Positions 17,982-24,580 of a stretch of 64,000 bases of DNA are shown one piece after another (the first letter of the stretch is position 1; each line of letters starts with the position of its first letter). The stretch is from Bacteroidales bacterium. Lineage in GTDB: Bacteria; Bacteroidota; Bacteroidia; Bacteroidales; UBA932. Under the pieces are notes generated by a model. It saw nothing but the letters and a program-made list of their open reading frames with translations, was not told the DNA's origin and searched no databases. The stretch covers positions 62,001 to 126,000 of the forward strand of contig JAGCVS010000019.1 of the NCBI GenBank assembly GCA_017962235.1, written 5' to 3'. The position numbers and the translations under genes were made by a program.

Positions 17982-19814
17982 ATGTACAAGAAAGTATTCC
18001 TCCTTGTTGTTACGCTGTGCGTGGCCTTTTCCGCATCGGCACAGAAACAGTACGTTGCGGAGAAGCTGGACAAGTGTGACCCGTATATGACCCTCCAGGG
18101 GGGTTACGGCTATCTGGCCAAAAGTTCTGCGAAAGCCGATGTATGGTGGGCAGAGGGGGTATACAAACCCATGAAGGATACCCCCGTGGCTACACGCGAG
18201 GGGCGCAAGATAAAACTCACAACCGCAAAGAATGAATACGAATCGTTTATCGTTGTTGTCAATCCAAAAGATACTCTACGCTCTGTTAAGGTCAGCGTCA
18301 AAGGGCTGCCAAAGGGCGTCGAAGCCAAAGTGCGCAAGGTAGAATATGTAACCGTCCGCACCCCCAGCGACTCTTTTGGTTACGCCGGGCAGTGGCCCGA
18401 CCCGCTGCCGCTCTACGATGTGGCGGAAGATTTGCCGGGCGGCGAGAACACATCGTTCTGGATTACCATAAAGACGCCCGCAACCCGCCGCAGTGGCACT
18501 TGCCGCGGCCGGGTCGTCCTTTCCGGCGAGGGCTGGAAGGTGCGTATCCCGCTCCGCGTCAAGGTGCGGCCGTTTGCACTCCCCGCTACTCCGTCGGTAT
18601 CCAGCGGCTACGGCCTGTGGTTCGACCATGTCATCAATTACGAGAATCTCAAGACCCTGGCGCAGCAGAAAGAATCGTTCTACAAGTATCTGGACGCATT
18701 CCGGGACTATAAGATTTCTCCGTACAATCCGTTCTGGTACGCACCTATAGTGACTACCATTAAGGACGATGGCACCGTGGACCTGGATTTCACCGAGTTC
18801 AACAAGGTTGCGGAAAAGTATTTTGGCGAGGGCGGCTTTAACTCGTTTGTACTGAATGTACAGGGGCTCGGATCTGTCAACGCCAATTTCTCTACCCGCG
18901 GCCAGTTTGGCGGTTATGAGTTTGGCACCCCGGAATATGAATCGCTGATGGCCGATTACCTGGCTAAGCTCCAGGACGGGCTCCAGAAGGCCGGCGTGCT
19001 GGACAAGTGCTATATCTATTGGGGCGACGAGCCGCTCGAGGGAGCCTACCCTTATATCCGCGAGGTTCATACATTTATGAAGAAATACGCCCCTCGCATC
19101 CGCACCTTCATGACGGAACAGGTTACCTGGCTTGAGAAGCCTGCCAGTTTTGACGTGGGCGACGTCACCGACATCAGCTGCGTGAGCTGGAACTGCTTTG
19201 ACAACCACCCCAAGGTGCTCGATTACTGCGGCCCCGGGCAGGAGGTATGGAGCTACCTGTGCTGCGCCACCAAATACCCCTACTTCACCAACTTCATAGA
19301 CCACAACGGCATTGACCTGCGGCTGTGGCTGTGGGCAAGCTATATGTACGGCCTCAAGGGCATCCTTATCTGGAGCGCCACCTGCTGGAACTCCGCCTGC
19401 GCCATGCCGGAGGGGCAACTGATGAACGTCTGGGAGACTCCCGACTGCTACGGCATAGGGCGCAGCGGCGGCCCGGAATTCTATGCCTGCGGCGACGGCA
19501 TAATGTTCTACCCCAACAACCGCCACCCCAACGACGATAAGACCACCGCCTTCACCGGCGAGCCCATCCCCTCTATCCGCATGGAGATAAACCGCGACGG
19601 TATAGAAGACTACGAGTACCTCAAGATGCTGGAAGAATTGATTCCACGCATGAGTGAGCCCGATGCTGCCGCCGCCCGCGACCTGCTGGTTCTCCCCGAA
19701 TCGGTCTTCATGGACGACGACGCCGACCACCCGGAAAAATACTACATCCAGGACCCTCAATTCCTCCTGGAACGCCGCTCCCAAATCGCCACGCTAATCG
19801 AGAAATACCTGTAA
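17982..19814 (+). CDS. GH123-like (DUF4091) glycoside hydrolase, short form
   Basis: A 610-residue secreted protein, first of four paralogues. A signal peptide (ending AFSASA) precedes an N-terminal beta-sandwich (about 20-205) with the conserved block CDPYMTLQGGYGYL. The catalytic barrel follows, with YWGDEP carrying Asp349-Glu350, the adjacent Asp-Glu pair that in GH123 beta-N-acetylgalactosaminidases stabilises the substrate acetamido group and donates the proton. The C-terminus has DGIEDYEYL and ends in ATLIEKYL. Unlike its three relatives it lacks the inserted domain: NPFWYAPI runs almost directly into DLDFTEFNK. It is the last gene of the run that began at 5782 and its stop touches a strong terminator. 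The sugar specificity is predicted, not shown. Confidence 0.85.
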   Translation: MYKKVFLLVVTLCVAFSASAQKQYVAEKLDKCDPYMTLQGGYGYLAKSSAKADVWWAEGVYKPMKDTPVATREGRKIKLTTAKNEYESFIVVVNPKDTLRSVKVSVKGLPKGVEAKVRKVEYVTVRTPSDSFGYAGQWPDPLPLYDVAEDLPGGENTSFWITIKTPATRRSGTCRGRVVLSGEGWKVRIPLRVKVRPFALPATPSVSSGYGLWFDHVINYENLKTLAQQKESFYKYLDAFRDYKISPYNPFWYAPIVTTIKDDGTVDLDFTEFNKVAEKYFGEGGFNSFVLNVQGLGSVNANFSTRGQFGGYEFGTPEYESLMADYLAKLQDGLQKAGVLDKCYIYWGDEPLEGAYPYIREVHTFMKKYAPRIRTFMTEQVTWLEKPASFDVGDVTDISCVSWNCFDNHPKVLDYCGPGQEVWSYLCCATKYPYFTNFIDHNGIDLRLWLWASYMYGLKGILIWSATCWNSACAMPEGQLMNVWETPDCYGIGRSGGPEFYACGDGIMFYPNNRHPNDDKTTAFTGEPIPSIRMEINRDGIEDYEYLKMLEELIPRMSEPDAAAARDLLVLPESVFMDDDADHPEKYYIQDPQFLLERRSQIATLIEKYL

Positions 19815-19847
19815 AAAAAAGATGCCCGGTTTCTGCCGGGCATCTTT
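19813..19847. terminator. Bidirectional rho-independent terminator
   Basis: A perfect nine-base stem GATGCCCGG (19821-19829) and CCGGGCATC (19836-19844), with a TTTCTG loop, A-tract before and T-tract after. It serves the GH123-like gene ending at 19814 and could also stop the convergent DUF4988 gene ending at 19879. Confidence 0.85.
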
Positions 19848-19878
19848 CATATTGCTGTGCGCGAAACCGCATGAACGA

Positions 19879-21441
19879 TTATTCTGTGACAGCACGAACC
19901 GGGGAACCTTCGGTACGAGAGCCACTTAAGATTTCGACATAATTTGGTGAGAAGCCTAAATACACCACAAGGTCATATTCATCGACAGAAGAAGACCAAT
20001 AGCAACCCACGTCATCATGACCATAAGGGCCACCCCAATAGAAATAGTCCGCTGCGGGGAAGAAAATACTTTGGCCATTGGGACCGTATACCCACATACC
20101 ATGAACCCCGTTCTGCTCGCCATATATCCACGCGCAACAGTCTTTGAGTTCTGTCAATTCATCTGCAGTGGGCGTACGCCAGGAGCCGCCCCAGTTAACA
20201 CAGGCTGCGTCATCTTCCGGTTCAAGTACAGTCTTATTGTCTACTATTCCATCCTGGCTGCCTATGCAGTATTTGGTCAGGTAATAACCCTCGTTCAATT
20301 TGTACCATTTATAATTTGCGTTATTGTATCCAGTCTCCTTACCTTCTCTCCACTTATTGAGCTTCCAGTCTATGTAGTACGGCAGCGGATCTCCCCACGC
20401 AAAATAATCGCCAAACTCTTCCGGCTGGTTTGCGCCCACGTTGCAGCTGGCCCATTTAATGCCGGACGGCAGGCCAAGGTCTACCCATTCGTAGCCGTTG
20501 ATTTTGCCGGTATAGCCCTGCAGGCCGCCGTTCTCCATGTTGAAAGCTTGCGTAAGGACCTTTTGCCCGTTGTCAACTATAACTACTATCTGGCTGAATT
20601 CATCATGCATACCAAAATCGGCAAGGGTGATGGTGCCGGATAGGCCATCTTCGCTGGCGGGTGTTACCTTTGCCCTGATATCAAAAGAAGTAACCACCTG
20701 GACCTTGACGGGGGTGAAAGCAGAGGTCACCTTGTATGTTACGTCTGTCTCCTCTCCTGGCTTTATCGATATGCTTTCCGACGGGTTAAAGGTTATCGCA
20801 AGGATTGTGGCCTTGGGTATACGGATCACAGTTTCATCGGCCAGAGTCAGGTATACGTAATTCTCATCTTCAGTAACGCTCTTGAAAAAAGAGTCGCCGT
20901 CTTTGCCGTTGTCGCCGGTCGCCTTGCCCGCCGGGGTCCATGTCTGCCCGTCGTCCATCGACACATACCATTCGGTGCCGTCAATCTTAAACCTGGGGGT
21001 CAGGCCATTCTTGCCGTCGGTGCCAATTGCCTGTACCTTTGCCCCAGCTTCGTTCAAAAGCCATTCTCCGTCCAGTGTCCAGTACCAGACGCCGTCGGTA
21101 TCCTGTTTCACGCCAACCTTGGGACTGTGGCCGTCCTGGCCGTTCGCCCCATCCTTGCCAAAATGGATTATAACCGGGTCGCCCTTGGCAAAATTCAGCT
21201 GCCAGCCGACCTGCACGCCGTTCTCTGAATACGGCACGCAAGAGACAACAAAGTTCTTCTCCTGCAGCGCCGTAACAACACCCGACAGAGACGATATGTC
21301 AGAATTGACACGCGTCTCCAGAGTGGTCATACGCTGCTGGAGGTCGGCAAAACCTTGCTTAATCCATTCGTCATCGTACTGTGCGCATGCCGCAACAATC
21401 AAGGACAGAGTAAGTCCCAAAGCAAATCGTAATGATTTCAT
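19879..21441 (-). CDS. DUF4988/FISUMP lipoprotein
   Basis: A 520-residue lipoprotein with Cys19 in the lipobox (IVAACA). Residues of about 25-60 form a coiled coil (FADLQQRMTTLETRVN), followed by a DUF4988 / PL29-lyase N-terminal-like region. This contains short collagen-like Gly-x-y runs (GKDGANGQDGHSP) and repeated WYWTLDGEWL/WYVSMDDG-type hairpins. A beta-sandwich follows (about 210-310). The C-terminal 200 residues carry the FISUMP-type paralogous domain, recognisable from EWVDLGLPSGIKWA, YFAWGDP and YWSSS. Proteins of this build are surface-exposed and usually taken as glycan or protein binders; there is no evidence for catalysis. It is read from its own promoter at 21567-21597 through a structured leader of about 120 bases. 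Confidence 0.82.
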   Translation of the reverse strand: MKSLRFALGLTLSLIVAACAQYDDEWIKQGFADLQQRMTTLETRVNSDISSLSGVVTALQEKNFVVSCVPYSENGVQVGWQLNFAKGDPVIIHFGKDGANGQDGHSPKVGVKQDTDGVWYWTLDGEWLLNEAGAKVQAIGTDGKNGLTPRFKIDGTEWYVSMDDGQTWTPAGKATGDNGKDGDSFFKSVTEDENYVYLTLADETVIRIPKATILAITFNPSESISIKPGEETDVTYKVTSAFTPVKVQVVTSFDIRAKVTPASEDGLSGTITLADFGMHDEFSQIVVIVDNGQKVLTQAFNMENGGLQGYTGKINGYEWVDLGLPSGIKWASCNVGANQPEEFGDYFAWGDPLPYYIDWKLNKWREGKETGYNNANYKWYKLNEGYYLTKYCIGSQDGIVDNKTVLEPEDDAACVNWGGSWRTPTADELTELKDCCAWIYGEQNGVHGMWVYGPNGQSIFFPAADYFYWGGPYGHDDVGCYWSSSVDEYDLVVYLGFSPNYVEILSGSRTEGSPVRAVTE

Positions 21442-21495
21442 AGTATAGAGGTTATGTATTTTGTAATTATCTCCCCTCGGTAAGTCTCAAATAAA

Positions 21496-21561
21496 ACAGA
21501 CATCCATTTTGGGCTGAATGTCTGTCTTTAGTTCGTATTCCAGATTCATCAATCATGAATC
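21496..21561 (-). other. Two inverted repeats in the DUF4988 leader
   Basis: Hairpin A is GATTCAT (21543-21549), a five-base spacer, then ATGAATC (21555-21561). It sits where transcription from the 21567-21597 promoter should begin, so it could be an operator or the transcript's 5' stem. Hairpin B is ACAGACAT (21496-21503) and ATGTCTGT (21518-21525). On the minus strand a TTTTATTT run follows it, which gives it the look of a weak terminator or attenuator about 55 bases before the ATG. Part of it may instead terminate the upstream deformylase transcript. Confidence 0.5.
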
Positions 21562-21566
21562 ATACG

Positions 21567-21597
21567 CAAAGGTACAAACCTTTTCTTAATCTCCAAA
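21567..21597 (-). promoter_or_regulatory. Promoter of the DUF4988 lipoprotein gene
   Basis: On the minus strand, TTTG (21594-21597) is followed after exactly 19 bp by TACCTTTG (21567-21574), a full match to the Bacteroides -33/-7 pattern. It begins 10 bases after the deformylase stop. Confidence 0.75.
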
Positions 21598-21606
21598 CAA
21601 AAGCGG

Positions 21607-22206
21607 CTATTCTTGGTTTTCCTGTACCAGTTTGTCGGTGTAGAGGATGCCTTGCAGGTGGTCGGTTTCGTGCTGGAAGATGACGGCGGTGAAGCCTTGG
21701 ATACGCTCTGTGACCTGACGGCCGGTCTCTGCAGATGTATATCTGATATCGATATCGCGCCAGCGGAGCACTTTGCCGCGACGACCGGGCACAGAGAGAC
21801 ATCCTTCAGACCCGGGTTCGGGGTCTCCACGGAAAGCGGTGATTCTGATATTGGGGTAGACCTCGAAGGGTTCGCCCTCTTTGTCCAGACGCTGTACTGC
21901 AACCACGTTGCGGGACAATCCGACCTGCGGCCCGGCTATGCCAACCCCATTCTGTTCCGGAGAAGTGACAGTAGCTACCATCTTGGCCGCCAGAGTGGCA
22001 TACAACGGATCTGCCAGTTCCCTCGCAGAGAAATCGTGGCAGGGGGTCCGCAGCACCTTGAGGTCCGCTTCGTCTTCTACCGTTAGCACCCGCATTACCG
22101 CCGGTTGGTCTTCAATAAGCTTCCTTTCTGCACTGCTCCATCCGCCGGCACAACCCGCCGCCAGCATCATCGCTGCTATCGCAACAAATAAGTCTAATCG
22201 TTTCAT
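21607..22206 (-). CDS. Peptide deformylase with lipoprotein signal peptide
   Basis: A 199-residue protein with all three metal-binding motifs of peptide deformylase: GVGIAGPQ (residues 87-94), EGCLS (134-138, metal ligand Cys136) and QHETDH (178-183, ligands His179 and His183, catalytic Glu180). The enzyme removes formyl from N-terminal fMet, normally in the cytoplasm. Here the first 19 residues look like a lipoprotein signal ending in LAAGC (Cys19), predicting export and lipidation. An internal ATG at 22095 (Met38) would give a 162-residue cytosolic form starting close to the usual family N-terminus. The long form is favoured because a TATCTTTG box lies immediately upstream of its ATG. It is divergent from the second GH123-like gene. 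Confidence 0.88.
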   Translation of the reverse strand: MKRLDLFVAIAAMMLAAGCAGGWSSAERKLIEDQPAVMRVLTVEDEADLKVLRTPCHDFSARELADPLYATLAAKMVATVTSPEQNGVGIAGPQVGLSRNVVAVQRLDKEGEPFEVYPNIRITAFRGDPEPGSEGCLSVPGRRGKVLRWRDIDIRYTSAETGRQVTERIQGFTAVIFQHETDHLQGILYTDKLVQENQE

Positions 22207-22211
22207 GCCTA

Positions 22212-22219
22212 CAAAGATA
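22212..22219 (-). promoter_or_regulatory. -7 box (TATCTTTG) for the deformylase
   Basis: A perfect TAnnTTTG on the minus strand, ending five bases before the deformylase ATG (22206). No clear TTTG at -33. It implies an almost leaderless transcript. Confidence 0.5.
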
Positions 22220-22236
22220 TAAACAGAATTTGTACT

Positions 22237-22268
22237 ATTGTGTCTGTGGGGGGTTGTTTGTATATTTG
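22237..22268 (+). promoter_or_regulatory. Promoter of the three-gene GH123-like operon
   Basis: ATTG (22237-22240), 20 bp, then TATATTTG (22261-22268). The -7 box ends seven bases before the ATG at 22276, so the message probably starts at or next to the ATG. It is the only promoter-like site before the three tandem genes reaching 29242. Confidence 0.6.
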
Positions 22269-22275
22269 TAACACT

Positions 22276-24579
22276 ATGAAAAGATCTATCTTCCCTATTC
22301 TGCTGCTGATGGTGTTGGCGGCATTTCCGTTGAACGCACAGAAAAAGTTTACTGCCGAGAAGTTGGAGAAGTGTGACCCGTACATGAAGCTCCAGGGCGG
22401 CTACGGTTACCTTGTCCAGAAGACTCCAAAGGCCGATGTATGGTGGGCCGAGGGGTGCTACAAGGTGATGAAGGATACCCCCGTGGCCAGGCGCAAAGGC
22501 GGTACCGTGAAGCTGACTACGGCACAGAATGAGTACGAATCGTTCATAGTCGTAATCAATCCAAAGCAGGAGCTCAAGAACCTCAAGGTGGAGGTGGGCG
22601 GACTGCCGCAGGATATAGAGTCGACCGTGCGCAAGACGGAGTATGTCAACGTCGTGTATAACAGCGATTCGTTCGGGTTCCCCGGCCTGTGGCCCGACCC
22701 GCTGCCGCTGTACGATGCTCCCGCCGATGCTCCCGCCGGCGAGAACACATCGTTCTGGATTACCCTCAAGACCCCCGCGGGCCACGGTAAGAGCAGCTAC
22801 AAGGGCAACGTGACTCTCACTGCCGACGGCGGCTGGAGGGTAAACGTGCCGGTAAGCGTAAAGGTGCGCGACTTCACGCTCCCCACCCGCCCCAGCGTAA
22901 ATGCAGATATGGGGCTCTGGTTCTGGCAGGTAGAGGCATACGAAAATCTCAAGACAGAAGAGCAGAAGCAGACTGCATACGATAATTATATGCAGGCCTT
23001 CAAGGATTACCGCATCCAGGTGCGCGACCCCTTCTACCGCACCCCCGTCAAGTACACCGTTTCTCCCACCGACTGGAGCGGCGGCTGCTACGACAGCAAG
23101 TATGTCAAGAAGGGGAAATACTCTTACAAGCTGACAGACAAGGCCACCACCGCCAATACAGAGGGCCGCTACAGCCGCAATCTGATACCCGTTAACAGCG
23201 ACCACGCATACAAGGTTGCCGCCTGGGTCCGCAGCGACACCATTGTATATTCTCACATCCTGGTAGACAGCTACGATGCGGACAAGAAGATTATCCCCTT
23301 CCGCCGCGCTTTCCAATGGGTAGATACCGGCAAGGATTGGGCAGAGTATTTTGTGGACCTGCCACTGCTTGACCCCCGTACCAAATATCTGCAGATACGC
23401 ATCTTTGGTGCAGGAGCTTACCGTAACGGCGACGAAACAGGCACCACATGGTGGGACGATGTCCGCCTGATTGACCAGGCCACCGGCGAGAACCTTTTCC
23501 CAGAAGGCGACTATGAAGTCGACCCCGAATCGATAACCATCGATGTAGATTTCACCGATTTTGCAAAGGCTGTCAAGAAGTATTATTCCGACGACAGTTT
23601 CCGTTACTTCACCATTCCTATCGCCGGCATCGGCAGCGTGAACTTTGACAGCTCTTACCTGGGCCATCTGGGCGGCTTTGAACAAGGCACTCCGGAATAC
23701 GAAATGCTGATGGGCAAGTCGCTGCGCAAGCTCCAGGCCGGTCTCAAAGAGCTCGGGATGCTGGACAAAGCCTATGTATACTGGGGCGACGAGCCCAATC
23801 CGCCGGCATACCCGGTACTCTACGACACCCACCGCCTGCTCAAGAAATACGCCCCCGGCATCAAGACATTCATGACCGAGATGAGCACCTGGCGCGGCCA
23901 CGCGTGCGACAGCCTGGACATTAGCGACTGCACCGACATCAGCTGCGTAAGCTGGGACTGCTACGAGAACCACGATATCGTTAAGAGATACCAGGTTCCC
24001 GGCAAGGAGGCCTGGAACTACCTGTGCTGCGGCACCAAGTATCCCTATTTCTCCAACTTCATTGACCACAACGCCATCGACATGCGAATCTGGCTCTGGG
24101 CATCTTACCAGTTCGGATTCAAGGGCGTCCTTATCTGGTCCAGCACCTCGTGGAACTCCCCCACCGTGTCGGCCCCGGGCACGCTGCAGAACCAGTGGGA
24201 AGACCCCTACTGCTTTGGCAGCAACCACCAGCTGATCCAGCGTCTGCTGGCTACCGGCGACGGCACGCTGTTCTACCCGCATAACCGTCACCCCAACGAG
24301 GACAAGACCACAGCTTATACCGGCTACCCCATCCCTTGCGTACGTCTGGAAATCCTGCGCGACGGCATTGAGGATTTTGAATATCTGACGATGCTGGAAG
24401 AGCGCATCCCCCGCATGAGTGCTTCCGACGCTGCCAAAGCCCGCAAACTGCTGGTGCTCCCGGAGGAGGCATATAAAGACGACAGCATAGACGACCCCGA
24501 GGCATACACCATCCAGGACCCTCAAATCCTGATTCAACGCCGCGAACAGATTGCCGAACTCATTGACAAATATCGTTAG
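22276..24579 (+). CDS. GH123-like (DUF4091) glycoside hydrolase, long form 1
   Basis: A 767-residue paralogue of the gene at 17982 with signal peptide (ending FPLNAQ). It shares the N-terminal block CDPYMKLQGGYGYL and the YWGDEP site (Asp505-Glu506). The extra length is a domain at about residues 260-418 between FYRTPVKY and DVDFTDFAK. It has a carbohydrate-binding-module-like make-up (GKYSYKLTD, LIPVNSDHAYKVAAWVRSD, TTWWDDVRLID). The ATG at 22276 begins the signal peptide; an in-frame ATG at 22240 lies inside the promoter. One base separates its TAG from the next ATG, so the pair is translationally coupled. It is probably an exo-acting beta-hexosaminidase of the periplasm or cell surface. 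Confidence 0.85.
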   Translation: MKRSIFPILLLMVLAAFPLNAQKKFTAEKLEKCDPYMKLQGGYGYLVQKTPKADVWWAEGCYKVMKDTPVARRKGGTVKLTTAQNEYESFIVVINPKQELKNLKVEVGGLPQDIESTVRKTEYVNVVYNSDSFGFPGLWPDPLPLYDAPADAPAGENTSFWITLKTPAGHGKSSYKGNVTLTADGGWRVNVPVSVKVRDFTLPTRPSVNADMGLWFWQVEAYENLKTEEQKQTAYDNYMQAFKDYRIQVRDPFYRTPVKYTVSPTDWSGGCYDSKYVKKGKYSYKLTDKATTANTEGRYSRNLIPVNSDHAYKVAAWVRSDTIVYSHILVDSYDADKKIIPFRRAFQWVDTGKDWAEYFVDLPLLDPRTKYLQIRIFGAGAYRNGDETGTTWWDDVRLIDQATGENLFPEGDYEVDPESITIDVDFTDFAKAVKKYYSDDSFRYFTIPIAGIGSVNFDSSYLGHLGGFEQGTPEYEMLMGKSLRKLQAGLKELGMLDKAYVYWGDEPNPPAYPVLYDTHRLLKKYAPGIKTFMTEMSTWRGHACDSLDISDCTDISCVSWDCYENHDIVKRYQVPGKEAWNYLCCGTKYPYFSNFIDHNAIDMRIWLWASYQFGFKGVLIWSSTSWNSPTVSAPGTLQNQWEDPYCFGSNHQLIQRLLATGDGTLFYPHNRHPNEDKTTAYTGYPIPCVRLEILRDGIEDFEYLTMLEERIPRMSASDAAKARKLLVLPEEAYKDDSIDDPEAYTIQDPQILIQRREQIAELIDKYR

Positions 24580-24580
24580 T

